From assembly GCA_046350295.1 (NCBI GenBank), contig JAXMAR010000016.1:1-64000 (forward strand): 64,000 bases of DNA, written 5' to 3'. Under the pieces are notes generated by a model, which did not search any database, was not told the DNA's origin, and saw nothing but the letters and a program-made list of their open reading frames with translations. Made by a program: the position numbers and the translations under genes. Positions 9,376-19,256 of this stretch are shown here, in pieces. Source of the DNA: JAXMAR01 sp046350295 (GTDB lineage: Bacteria; Planctomycetota; Planctomycetia; Gemmatales; Gemmataceae). The first letter of the stretch is position 1. Each line of letters opens with the position of its first letter.

Positions 9376-10486
9376 CTACCCACTGATCGTGGCAATCGGG
9401 AATGAGCCGAGCACAGCCCCTGGCACCATGCTCCATGCTCGGCCAGGTATTGAGCCCCGCTTGACCTTCGGGATCTCTTGATGCCCCTCGAAATCAATGA
9501 AGAACATGTACTCCTGCTTCCCCGTCTTCGCCGGGAACGACTCGATCCATGTCAGGTTCAGCTTGTTTCCTTTGAACACGTCCAACGCCTGCACCAGCGA
9601 CCCCGGAGTTGTGGGGCACGCGGATCGCGATCGCCGTCTTGTCGTTGCCGGTGCGGTCGCAGGCCTGATGGCCGATGACGGCGAAGCGTGTCTCGTCGGC
9701 GCAGGTAATCTTCGATGTCGGAGAAGAGGATGCGCAGGCCATGTTGACGGCAGCCTGCCGGCTGGCGACCGCCCCGGCAGCCGCGCCCGACTCCTGCTGG
9801 GCCAGCCCCAGGCGGCGACGGCCGTGCTCGATACGTCCTTCAAATCGGCGCAGGGCAGGTTCTTGCTCAGCCAATGCAGCATTGCGACAGCGGCGGCTTC
9901 GAGTAGACGCGGCGGATCATCTCCTGCTCGCAGTTCGCCAGCAGGTGATGGTGGATCCGCATGCGCCTCGGCCGCGATCGTGAGCTGCGGCAACCGCATG
10001 AACATGTCGAGGGTGTCAGGTGCCGCCGCCGTCCGTAGAATTCTCCAGGGGACGACGCCGAAGTCGACGTAGCCCCGGTTGACCTCCTCAGAAGACCGAG
10101 GCGATGCTGCCGACGCGGATGGCCTCGATCGCCTGGCCGAAGCGGCTCGACGGCGAGATGGCTGTAGCTGTACTCGGGGCGAGATAGGCGACCTTGAGCA
10201 CTTCTGCAAGGCGCGGCGCGCTCATGACTTCGCGAAGAACCGCGCCGGATCGTTCCCTCGGGGAGGACCCTTGTTGGCGAGAACGTTTAGGGAAGACCTC
10301 TTCCTCATGGCGGAGCAAAGATCTCACGCGTAGTCCAGCTACGGTCTTCACTTTGCCGACTTCAGCGAGGGCAGCACGTTTGTTCACCAGATCTGGAGAT
10401 CTGCAGTTTGTCGATGCTGGCCGAAGGGTCTTCGGCAACCAGAACCTTGGCCGGAATGACCTGGTCGGTGTCGTTTTTCGTGCCAT
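9376..10486 (-). CDS. pheA: bifunctional chorismate mutase/prephenate dehydratase (P-protein), frameshifted
   Basis: The order of recoverable pieces matches the P-protein: an N-terminal chorismate mutase region (LVNKRAALAEVGKVK near 10370), SRFGQAIEAIRVGSIASVF then EEVNRGYVDFGVVP (prephenate dehydratase domain, about 10020-10145), TRFAVIGHQ near 9680 and the C-terminal ACT domain (NLTWIESFPAK, EYMFFIDFEGH near 9490-9560). It converts chorismate through prephenate to phenylpyruvate for phenylalanine synthesis. The frame shifts at several places, so no intact protein is encoded as written. It lies 126 bp upstream of aroF on the same strand, consistent with an aromatic amino acid operon. Confidence 0.82.
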
Positions 10487-10879
10487 AAGTGGTTGCTTCA
10501 GGGAACGTAGTCGCTGCGCAGGTTGATTTTCAATCTAGTTAGTGAGGAAAGCGCCCGTCAACCAACACCGCATGAGTTCGCCGGATTCTTTTAGGGTTTC
10601 TCTCGCACGGGCGTTGCTCCGGTTGCCGAACAGAGCGGCTAGATGCCAAAATGGCATGCCCGTCGCCGTGCGCACGCCTTTGTTTTTCTCTTATTCACGC
10701 ATGTGGCGCCGTCAATTTAAAATGGCATTTTACGCCCAATAGTCCGCCACGGGTTTGTGAATCCGGCATATGACTTGCTCCATCCAACTTTCCAAGACCA
10801 CTTGAGACAAAGCAGCAGCCTAAAATACGTGACTCGCGTTGCGTCCGCGGAATAGAGCCAGAAAGGAGCCTACAGACAC
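10487..10879. other. intergenic region between pheA and dnaK
   Basis: This 393-bp gap separates divergent pheA and dnaK. It is noticeably less GC-rich around 10540-10840 than the flanking genes. I found no CIRCE element (the inverted repeat bound by HrcA) and no convincing small gene; a short open frame at 10542-10742 has no recognisable features. A weak heat-shock-like promoter is listed separately. Confidence 0.5.
10801..10826 (+). promoter_or_regulatory. possible heat-shock-type promoter upstream of dnaK
   Basis: CTTGAGA at 10801-10807 followed after 11 nt by CCTAAAAT at 10819-10826 loosely resembles a sigma-32 promoter (CTTGAAA, CCCCATNT). As a sigma-70 site the spacing (13 nt between TTGAGA and TAAAAT) is too short. 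It lies 54 bp before the dnaK start. This is pattern matching only. Confidence 0.3.
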
Positions 10880-12823
10880 ATGGCTGAAGAGAAAATCATC
10901 GGTATCGACCTCGGCACCACCAACTCCGTCGTCGCCGTGATGGAAGGCGGCGAAGTGGTCATTCCCAACCAGGAAGGGCACCCGCCTCACCCCCAGCGTT
11001 GTCGCCTTCACGGACAAGGGCGAACGCCTGGTCGGCGACTTCGGCAAGCGCTTGAGCCGTCACCAACTCGCGCCGCACCATCTACTCGATCAAGCCAGCT
11101 AAAAGCAGGCCGGCATGCATCAGCGGAAAGTCGAATCCGAAGAGAGAAGATCGTTCCACACAAGATCATCGGCGGCCCCCCGGGAACTGGTGAAGGTCGA
11201 CATCGACGGCAAGCAATACACCCCCCACGAGATTTCCGCGGCTCGTCCTCCGCAAGCTGAAGGAGGCGGCCGAGAACTACCTCGGGCATACCGTGCAAGG
11301 CGGTCATCACCGTCCCGCCTACTTCAACGACGCGCAGCGCGGGCGACCATCGACGCCGCCCAGATCGCCGGTTTCGACACCGAGTGGGAGATCGAAGGCA
11401 AGGACGGCAAGAAGTCAAGCAGCGGATGCGCATCATCAATGAGCCGACCGCCGCGTCCCTTGCGTATGGTCTCGACAAGGAAAAGAGAAGAACGAGAAGA
11501 TCGCCGTCTTCGATCTCGGCGGCGGCACCTTCGATATCTCGATCCTCGACGTCGGCGACGGCGTCTTCGAGGTCAAGGCGACCAACAGCGACACCCACCT
11601 CGGCGGTGACGACTTCGACCAGGTGCTGATCGACTACGTGGCTGGCGAGTTCCAGAAACAGCACGGCATGGACCTGCGCAAGAACCGATGGCGGCATCAG
11701 CGTCTCAAGGCGTGCGAGCAGGCCAAGAAGGACCTGTCGCAGCAGACCACGACGCAACGATCAACCTGCCGTTCATCACGGCGGACGCGTCCGACCCCAA
11801 GCACCTGCAGATGGACATCACTCGCCAAGTTCGAGCAGCTCACGTCGAACCTGATCGAGCGCTTGCCGGGGTCAGTGCTGACCGCCCTCAAGGACGCCGG
11901 TTACAAGCAGGCGACATCGATGAAGTCGTGCTCGTCGGCGGCATGACGCGCATGCCGCGCGTGCAGCAAATGGTGAAGGGGATCTTCGGCAAGGAAGGAC
12001 ACAAGGGGTCAACCCGGATGAGGTGGTCGCGGTCGGGGGCCGCCATCCAGGGCGCCAGCCTCCTCGGCGCCAAATCCGACGTGCTGCTGCTCGACGTGAC
12101 CCCGCTCTCCCTCGGCATCGAAACCCTGGGCGGCGTCTTCACGAAGCTGATCGAGAAGAACACGACGATTCCGACGACAAGGAAGGGCGTTCTCGACGGC
12201 CGACGACAACCAGACCCATGGTGACGATCCAGTCTACCAGGAGAGCGTCCCATGGCGGCCGACAACCGTCTGCTCGGCCGCTTCAACCTGGAAGGCATCC
12301 CGGCCGCCCCGCGCGGCATGCCGCAGATCGAGGTCGGCTTCGACATCGACGCCAACGGCATCCTCAACGTCACGGCCAAGGACGTGAAATCGGGCAAGGA
12401 AGTGCAGCGGCGCGTCGAACTCGAGCGGCCTCTCCAGGACGAGGTCGAACGCATGCGGCGCGACGCCGATTCGCACGCCGGCGAGGACAAGCCAGAAGCG
12501 CACGGCTGGCCGATATCCGCAACGAAGCCGATCAGACCATCTGGATGGTCGAGAAGGCGATGAAGGAAGCTGGAACCAGATGTCCGACGCCGACAAGGCG
12601 CCGGTGAACGCCGCCATCGAGAAGGTCAAGCAGGCGACCGGCGGCACGGACATCAACCTCATTCGGCAGGCCCTGAACAACCTGCAAACCGCCGCCCACG
12701 CCATGTCGCAGCACCTCGGCGCCCGCGGCGCGCGGGCCGACGCCGGAAAGCAACATGACCGAGCAACGACAGGTCGTCAAGAAGGACGACGTCATCGACG
12801 CGGAGTTCGAGGTGAAGAACTAA
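10880..12823 (+). CDS. dnaK: chaperone DnaK (Hsp70), frameshifted
   Basis: The start IIGIDLGTTNSVVAVMEGG is the phosphate-1 motif of Hsp70. Further pieces in order: KIIGGP near 11165, ATIDAAQIAG (11345), RIINEPTAASLAYGLDKE (11430-11480), KIAVFDLGGGTFDISILDVG (11500-11555), VVLVGGMTRMPRVQ (11927), GIETLGGVFTKLIEKNTTIP (about 12115) and the substrate-binding start near 12255 with EVGFDIDANGILNVTAKD. The terminal EFEVKN is followed by TAA at 12821. The span of 648 codons fits DnaK. At least eight frame changes are needed. One is visible near 10977, where GAAGGGCACC should read GAAGGCACC, an extra base in a short G run. This points to sequence error in an essential gene. Confidence 0.93.
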
Positions 12824-12839
12824 ACCTGAATTGACGGGG

Positions 12840-12866
12840 AACCGGCGGCAGTTTGCCGCCGGTTTT
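12840..12866 (+). terminator. rho-independent terminator after dnaK
   Basis: An 11-bp perfect stem (12840-12850 and 12854-12864, ACCGGCGGCA with TGCCGCCGGT at its core) with a 3-nt GTT loop is followed by a T run at 12863-12866. It starts 17 bp after the dnaK stop. Confidence 0.85.
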
Positions 12867-12912
12867 GTAGGATGATGGCAAGCCGATCTTCAACCCCTGA
12901 CAGGCGTCGACC

Positions 12913-13179
12913 ATGATTCGCATCCAGGGCTATTCGATGGAACACACGTGGTCTGACGGATACTCCCCCTTCGTTGAAGCCCAACACCAAGGTGGAAGTC
13001 GTCGTCGCCGATCCCCAGGAAGCCGCGGTACGCAGATTCGACAATTCTTGGACGAGCTATGGAACCGGCCTCTTCCGGCGGGCCACCAACCGACAACGCG
13101 ACGCTGGACGGGGAGGAGCTGCGTGAAAGACGTTGAAACGTTGTTCCTATATCAGCGTGCGGGATTCGGCGGCAAGTAG
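12913..13179 (+). CDS. possible antitoxin-like small protein (frame uncertain)
   Basis: The open frame gives 88 residues starting MIRIQGYSME. By shifting frame near 12970, a more protein-like piece appears (KPNTKVEVVVADPQEAAV), reminiscent of short AF2212/DUF104-type antitoxins, which begin with a beta strand and contain an NTKVEV-like segment. The next gene on the strand encodes a PIN-domain toxin, which fits such a pair. Indels are common in this stretch, so neither frame nor end is reliable. The annotated end falls within a large palindrome. Confidence 0.35.
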   Translation: MIRIQGYSMEHTWSDGYSPFVEAQHQGGSRRRRSPGSRGTQIRQFLDELWNRPLPAGHQPTTRRWTGRSCVKDVETLFLYQRAGFGGK

Positions 13180-13285
13180 GCCCGCGAGCCGAGCGGGGCC
13201 GGACAGGAAGATGACGGTTTCGCGAGTGTTCACGCCCGGTCCGGCTCGGCTCGCCGGACCTACTGCCGAATCACGCACGCTGATC
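13151..13285. repeat. large imperfect palindromic element
   Basis: The left arm (13151-13205) and right arm (13231-13285) are near reverse complements. Matching blocks include ATCAGCGTGCG, GATTCGGC, AGTAGG and GCGAGCCGAGC, interrupted by small indels and mismatches. The central 25 bp (about 13206-13230) is unpaired. The arms are about 55 bp. It lies between the antitoxin-like and PIN genes and ends right where PIN coding begins, so it may be a REP- or MITE-like insertion. Confidence 0.7.
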
Positions 13286-13737
13286 TAGATACCAACGTTC
13301 TCGTCTACGCACACGATCGCCACGAGCTCGCCAAAGGTCCGGTCGCCAGCAGTCTCTTGTCGCAGCTTCTTGGCGTAGCCGCCCACTCCAGTCTCAGGTT
13401 TTGAGCGAGTTCTAACTGGACGGTCACACGCAAAATCGCAACGCCCCTCTCGGTGGTGGACGCGACAGCCGAGTGCCGTCGCCTGGAGGCCGCCTGCACG
13501 CTCATGTCACCTGATTGGGTCATCCTCAATGATGCAGCAGAGCATCGTCTCCGCCACGGAACGCCGTTTTGGGATGCACTGATCATTTTTCGCCGCGAAG
13601 TCGCGCAGGGCAACAGTAAGCATCCTTTCCGAAGATTTTCAGCATCGCCATCGCGTTGAAGGTATCCTGCTTTCTGAACCCCTTCGCCCCGGATTTTTGC
13701 GGGGATCTCAAAGACCTGCCTCAATGACGCATTTTGA
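13279..13737 (+). pseudogene. PIN-domain toxin (VapC-like), frameshifted
   Basis: LDTNVLVYAHDRHELAK at the start carries the first conserved acidic residue of PIN-domain RNases. After a break near 13395 the frame gives WTVTRKIATPLSVVDATAEC, then LMSPDWVIL and HGTPFWDALI with the later conserved Asp. After another break near 13605 the pieces SILSEDFQH and LNPFAPDF complete the domain, with a TGA at 13735. No start codon is evident because the palindrome occupies the expected N-terminal region. PIN toxins cleave RNA and pair with an upstream antitoxin. It may be a decayed gene, or one broken by sequence errors like its neighbours. Confidence 0.65.
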
Positions 13738-16700
13738 AAGCTGCGCATTCACCACGGAATCTTGCACTTCGCCGTCCGCCGAGATCGAGGGCTCACTACC
13801 GAGGATTGTCTTGGCTGTGCTGTCGGGAATCTTGCACTTGGGCAGACCGGCGCGGAGTTTGTCTCAACCGGCCGCGGAGATCTTGGTGTCGGCGACGTTC
13901 AGGGAACTCGACGCGGTCATCGTCAACAGCCGGGGGACAGCGGCGTCGATGACGGCGGTTGTCGAAAGGTCGCGGGCTTTTCAACGTCTTGTTACGCGAA
14001 AAGCGTCAGGCCGGCGTCAGTGCAGGATCCATTCAAGGTTGATCGCCTCCAGGCCGGGAAGCATGGCGAGCGCGGTCAACCCCTTCTCATCGATGGGGGT
14101 GGAGCGGGCGTCGATCGCGTACCTTCGTCAGCCCTTGAGGTCGGCAAAGGCATGACCGGCCACATTGGTGTTCAGGAAACCAGGATCACCAGGTCGGTCA
14201 GGGCGAGGTGAACAAGTCCGGCGTCGGTGAGATGGTCGAACTGGTAGCACAGGGCAAGTGCTTGAGGCCCGTCAAGCCGCGAAGATGGCACGACCGCGTC
14301 GTCGAGCCCAGCGGAGCATCGAGCATCGAGCAGGCGGAGGGCGGGCAACGTTTGCAGATGCTCGAGGCCCGGGCCGGCAATCTGCGTGAAGATCGAGTGC
14401 ACCTCGCTGATGGCGGTGGCGTCGCGCAGGTGGAGCAGAGCGGCGTCGGTCAGCAGCGCCTTGGCGCTCACGGCGGCCAACTCGGTCAGAGCGGGGAGGC
14501 GCGCTTGCCGAAGGCCTCGTCCGTGGAGCCGGGCATTCGGAGAAAAGATTCGGCGGATGCCGGGAACGATCGCTCGGCAGCTTCCGTCCTTCTTGACCAC
14601 AACGATTGGATCCGCGCCCACCCGCAAGGTCAGCTCGCCTCCCAGCTTGAGCACCATTTCGGCCGTTCCGATCCGGCCCGGCGACCGCCGCGGTCCTGCG
14701 CACCTCGACGTTGCGGAAGCCATCGACTTCCGCCGAAACTTCGAGCCCGACGGCCAGCCCGCTCATGTCCGGCGCCGCCAGTTCATCCCGCAGCGGCGGC
14801 ACATCATCAGTAGCGACGCTCAGGACCATGGTCCCGTGGGCGACGATGCTGAGCGTCGGCCCTGCCAGCGTCAGTTCGAGCCGGTTCCATTCCCCGAAAC
14901 TGGTCACGGTCGGCCGGTCGACCGGCTTGTGAACGTCCTTGGCATCCTCGCCGCGACAGGCTACCAGTGCTCTGCCGGCTTGGCCTTGTCGTCGAAGCCA
15001 GGTCGACTTCCACGGGCGGGCCCCGGGGGCTGGAGGTGGATGGCGCCATGGGCGTCGGCGTCGTCACCGGCGGGCTCCAGCCGCGCGATGAAGTCGCGCA
15101 TCCGATTCTTGTAGTAGATGTTCGTTACCTTCGGGACGGCATTTCCGACCAGGTCTCCTTCTCAACCCGCCGCGACATCCGCCCCGGGCGAACGTGCCAG
15201 TCCGCCAGCTCCGAGCCGGTGAACAGGCCGACCCAGTCCTTTCTTCGGCGCCGCATCGCGCGGCGTGATCGCGCGTTCGCGCCGAAGTCCGGTGGGCCGC
15301 TCACGATCAACAAGAATTGCCGCACGATGACCGGCCCGCGGCTTCACCAGCGGCAGGTGCTCCCCGACGGTCAGCTCGATCTCGCTTCTGAGCTGCTCGG
15401 CCGGGACCGTCGCGCCCGTCGAGGACAAAGCTGAGGTCCTTGTCTGCGGGTCGAGATCGGAGGAGTTCGATCGTCACCTTGACGGTCGGCGTCCGCGTCA
15501 GCGGGACCACGGCCACGGCGACCAGGCCGCCCACGGATGTCAGGGCGAGCAGGGCGATCAGCCAGCGCGGCATGCGGTGCTTGGCGACGGCTTTGTCCAG
15601 GGCCGCGGCGGTATGGGCCCGTTCCTCGGCGATCGTCACGGCGAATGGCTCGGCCAGCTTCTGGGCGTCGCTCGCGGTCTCGACGGGCTGAACAGCAGGA
15701 TCGGTGGCGGTCGCGGTGGTCGACGTAGACGGGCGCTGGGCCATCACCGCCGCCGCGAGGAATTCCTTCATCGGACGAAACAGGCGACCGGATCCTTCGC
15801 CAGCGGCGGGGCAGATCGCCTCGAGTCGGCGGTTGACGCTCGGATAAACCTTCGACAGCAGCGGCTCCGGCGCGACGTGGAGGATTTGCCGAGCACTTCG
15901 AAGTGGTCCGCGGAATGGCCGGAGACCCGTGAGCATCGTAGAGGATGACGCCGAGAGCGAGATGTCCGCGGCAGGACCGACGGCTTGGCGTCGCCGCGCG
16001 CCCTGCTCAGGCGCCATGTAGGCGGGCGTCCCCATCAACATGCCGCTCTGTGTGGCCTGGGCGTCGGCGGGACGGGGCGCCCGCGGCAGGCCGAAATCCA
16101 TCACGACGATGTCCTTGCGCTCCCGGTCGTACATGATGTTGGCCGGTTTCAGATCGCGGTGGACGATGCCCTTGGCGTGGGCGGCGTCGAGGGCCAGGGC
16201 GATCTTGCGCTTTCGATGAGCGCGTCTGTCGCGCCCGGCAGCGGCGCACGCTGAAGCACGGCCGCCGGCGATTGGCCGGGGACCAGCGTCATGACGATGT
16301 AGGGAACGCCATTGTCTTCGCCGACCTCGTGGATCTGACAGACATTCGGGTGGCGGATCGCCGCGGCGGCTCGGGCTTCCTTGCAGGAAACGCTCGCGGT
16401 CAGCGGCTGCGGAGCGTCGACGAAGGCATCTTGAGGGCCACCTCCCGGCGGATTGAGGTCAAGGCGCGCCAAACGCGGCGAAGGCCCGCGCTGACCGCTG
16501 CGCGCACCCGAGCGCTTCGATCTTTTGTGGAGCCGCCTGCAGCGCCACCTTGGCCCTGGATGCGGCCTGGCTGCGGGTGCAGTCCGCAGACATATCGCCG
16601 ATCCCGCTTTCGGCCGTCCGGAATGCTTCGGCCACCACCGCGGCGTGGGTGGGGAACCGTTTTCGGTACTCTTCCGCGTCAGGCCGCTCGCCGGACCGGC

Positions 16701-16918
16701 GCACCTCGATCTCGACGAGTAGCCGTGCCCGCAAAGCTCCGTGCGCGGCAGTTCGGGCGTCGGCTGGCCGAGAGAGTCGACATCTGCTCCAGACGCGGCC
16801 GGGGCGCGCTGGACCATTGTGACTCGAAGCGGTCGCGCACTTCATCCGCTTGACGTGCGACGGCCAGAGGAAGAACGGTGGAGGATGAGCGCATCGATGG
16901 CTCGAGGAGCCGGGACAT
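13708..16918 (-). CDS. Ser/Thr protein kinase with TM segment, DUF1080-type domain and C-terminal LRRs, frameshifted
   Basis: Recoverable domains in order: an N-terminal helical region (DEVRDRFESQW, RPDAEEYRKRFPTHA), a protein kinase domain (HPNVCQIHEVGEDNGVPYIV hinge near 16330; HRDLKPANIM-like catalytic loop near 16150; VMDFGL for the DFG site; MGTPAYMAPEQ activation segment), a transmembrane helix (WLIALLALTSVGGLVAVAVV, about 15530-15590), a DUF1080/3-keto-disaccharide hydrolase-like domain (GLFTGSELADWHVRPG near 15215), then leucine-rich repeats (LTDAALLHLRDATAI, LTDAGLVHLAL) ending in AGLPKCKI-like residues near 13820. The kinase would be cytoplasmic and the remaining domains outside. 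Many frameshifts occur. It lies 72 bp downstream of an ECF sigma factor gene, the usual planctomycete arrangement. Confidence 0.78.
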
Positions 16919-16990
16919 CCTTCTTCGGCGGGTACATGCCGAAAGGGCGACGTCTCCCGACAGGTTCTTTTCCGATTTGCGAAGGCGGCA

Positions 16991-17577
16991 TCAGTCCGGC
17001 TCTTCCCAGCAGCGGCGAATCGGCGCCCAGCTTGCATCCACTTTCCGCTCCATTGACAAGGCGACTCGGCGATCTCGCGATTCTTGTGGCCCAGAAGGCG
17101 AAGGACCGCGGCGTGCGCAGTCGTCGTCGAGGGCGGCGAGCAGGTCCTCGCAATGGAGATCGAAGTCGGCCGCCGAGGTGGCGGCGAGGGCGTCGAGTCC
17201 GGCGCGATCGTCAAGCCGCCGAGACCGGCTTCGTCGAACACGGCCGCCGCCGCCGTTGCCGCCGCTTCGCGCCCGCGTCTGCTTGCGCCTTGCGCGGCGA
17301 TGACGCCGAGCAGGGCCCAGAGGGTCGTCGCGATCGAGGCCGAGCCGAACGCCCCTTGGCAGGCTCGATCGAAGAAGAAACTGGCGAGAGCCTTCTGCAC
17401 GGCGTCATCGGCGTCGGCGACGCGCTGCGGCCGGCGACCGAGTGTCTTGCGCGCCAGGCCGACGAGGCGCGGGAAGAACCGCTCCCAAAGCCGCTGCGCC
17501 CCGGCGGCGTCCCCGGCTTGGAACTGTTGGAATGCGAAACTGATCAGGCCTATCCCATCGGCGTCGGGTGGGGTCAT
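16991..17577 (-). CDS. ECF-family RNA polymerase sigma factor, frameshifted
   Basis: The start at 17577 gives a protein with FAFQQFQAGDAAGAQRLWER and FFPRLVGLARKTLGRRP, typical of region 2 of planctomycete ECF sigma factors, followed by DADDAVQKALASFF. Region 4 is found after frame changes: LRLLGHKNREIAES near 17070, then MERKVDASW and RRCWEEPD before a TGA at 16991-16993. The Asn-Arg-Glu-Ile-Ala segment is the recognition helix start. About 195 residues would be normal. It faces away from the TPR/alpha-CTD gene and precedes the kinase gene. Confidence 0.78.
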
Positions 17578-17728
17578 GCGAGGCGTTCCAGGGATGGAGA
17601 GCTTGATGATACACCGCTCCGTCCGGCGCCGCAAGGAAACCCGCCCGGCGGCTCGCAAAAAAACGCAAACCGGCCGTCGGTGATCATGACCCCAGCCATG
17701 ACGCCGAGCACGTCCAGCCAAAGGACCT

Positions 17729-17756
17729 TTGCGGAACGCGTTCGTTCCGCTATATT
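17729..17756 (+). promoter_or_regulatory. promoter with palindromic operator before the TPR/alpha-CTD gene
   Basis: TTGCGG at 17729-17734 and TATATT at 17751-17756 form sigma-70-like -35 and -10 boxes with a 16-nt spacer. The spacer and its edge (17731-17750) form a perfect inverted repeat, GCGGAACG CGTT CGTTCCGC. A palindrome exactly between the boxes is where a repressor or MerR-like regulator would sit. Confidence 0.5.
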
Positions 17757-17811
17757 TAAACCTTTCTTTGCGAACTGCATTTCCTCCGGGGACGACGCTC
17801 GCGGGTGGTAC

Positions 17812-19128
17812 GTGCTGATCGATATCCGCAGCCTGCTCGCCGAACGCGAGGACTGCGACGCCGGCACCGTGCAGCAACTGCGCAACGCTCTCGCACAAGG
17901 CAAGACCCAGTATCGCAGCCTGCGCGAGGTCAACGATCTCCTCAAGAAGAAGCTCGAAACCGCCGCGCGCCGCAGGCCGAAGCTGCACCTCAAGCTCGGC
18001 ATCGCCAACTTCTTCATCGGCCACCTGAACGACGCCATCGAGCTGTGCAGGCCGAGGAGCGCTCTCGCCTCCTTCTACCTCGGCAAGCAGCAGCGAGAAG
18101 CGCGACCTCGATGAAGGCCTCAAGGCCTTCGAGAAGCGGAAAATCGAGGGCTACACCAGCAGCCAGGTCAGCTGCAACGGGCCGGCATCCACCGCATGCG
18201 CGGCGAATTGAAAGAGGCCCGGCAAATCCTCAACAAGCTGGAAGATCAGGCGAGCCACAACGCCGAGTATCATTTCCAGATCGCTTCCCTCCAGGCGCAG
18301 GAAGGCGTGCGCGACCAGTCGATCCGCCACCTGGAGCGGGCCGTCGAGCTCGACCCGAGCCACACCGGCGCCCTGTTCCAGCTCGGCCACGCCAACGACC
18401 TTGCCGGCAACGACGACGACGCCATCTCCTTTTACGAGCGCTGCCTCAACCATCCGCCGGTCCACCTCGGCGTGTTGATGAACCTCGGCGTCCTCTATGA
18501 AGACACGGAAAAGTACGACAAGGCGGTCGACTGCTTCCGCCGCGTCCTGCACGCCGATCCCTTGAACGAGCAGGCCCGTCTCTTCCTGAAGGACTCGCAG
18601 GCCTCGCTGACGATGTACTACAACCCGGACGCCGAGGTCGCGAGCAGCCGCTTCAGCCAGGTGCTCGAGATCCCCGTCACCGATTTCGAGCTTTCGGTCC
18701 GCAGCCGGAATTGCCTCAAGAAGATGAACATCCGCACGCTCGGCGACCTCACCCGCGTCAGCGAGCAGCAGCTCCTCTCCAGCAAGAACTTCGGCGAAAC
18801 GTCGCTTGGCGAGATCAAAGAGATCCTCGGCCAGAAGGGCCTGCGCCTCGGCCAGGCCCTCGAGGAAGGCTCGACGTTCGAACGCCGCTACCCAAGCCAT
18901 CAGCCGCTGAGCGAGGCGGAGGCGGCCGTCCTCAACAAGCCGGTGAGCGACCTGAACCTGTCGGTCCGCGCCCGCAAGTGCATGAACCGCCTGGGTATCA
19001 ACACCCTCGGCGAGCTGATCCAGCGCAGCGCCGACGAGCTTCTCGAGGCCAAGAACTTCGGCATGACCTCCCTCAACGAGGTCCGCGAGAAGCTGCGGCA
19101 GAATGGGCTGACCCTGCGCGGCGATTGA
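17812..19128 (+). CDS. TPR protein with two RNA polymerase alpha-CTD-like domains, one frameshift
   Basis: The N-terminal half is tetratricopeptide-like (KLHLKLGIANFFIGHLNDAI, HNAEYHFQIASLQAQEG, HTGALFQLGHANDLAGNDDD, VLMNLGVLYEDTEKYDKAVD). The C-terminal half has two tandem copies of the alpha-subunit C-terminal domain: LSVRSRNCLKKMNIRTLGDL with KNFGETSLGEIKE (about 18690-18840) and LSVRARKCMNRLGINTLGEL with KNFGMTSLNEVRE (about 18960-19110). In RNA polymerase this helix-hairpin-helix module binds UP-element DNA and activators. A frameshift near 18050-18110 splits the gene. I chose the GTG at 17812 because conserved residues (IDIRSLLAERE) begin there; no ATG is near. It diverges from the ECF sigma gene. 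Confidence 0.8.
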
Positions 19129-19185
19129 AACCGCGCCAGGCCACGGCTGGATTCATTCGAGGGGGCGACGCTCTTGCCCGGTGCA

Positions 19186-19211
19186 CGGCTCGGCAGGAGC
19201 CTCGCCCTCCC
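19186..19211. repeat. 26-bp dispersed repeat, copy 1
   Basis: A 26-bp intergenic sequence (core GGCTCGGCAGGAGCCTCGCC) identical to 32660-32685. I recognise it as a kind of short repeat common in planctomycete intergenic DNA. Its core GGCTC..GAGCC is a short palindrome. Confidence 0.7.
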
Positions 19212-19256
19212 TCATTGAGACTACTTCGCATGTGTACCTGAGTCGCTGAGCGTCTC

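Noticed and set aside
10880..12823. Treating dnaK as a decayed pseudogene
   Set aside because: All Hsp70 blocks are present in order at normal spacing with only short indels, and the gene is essential; errors in sequence are the simpler reading.
16741..17811. Upstream extension of the TPR/alpha-CTD frame
   Set aside because: The sequence is antisense to the ECF sigma factor and kinase start, Arg-rich and without TPR pattern.
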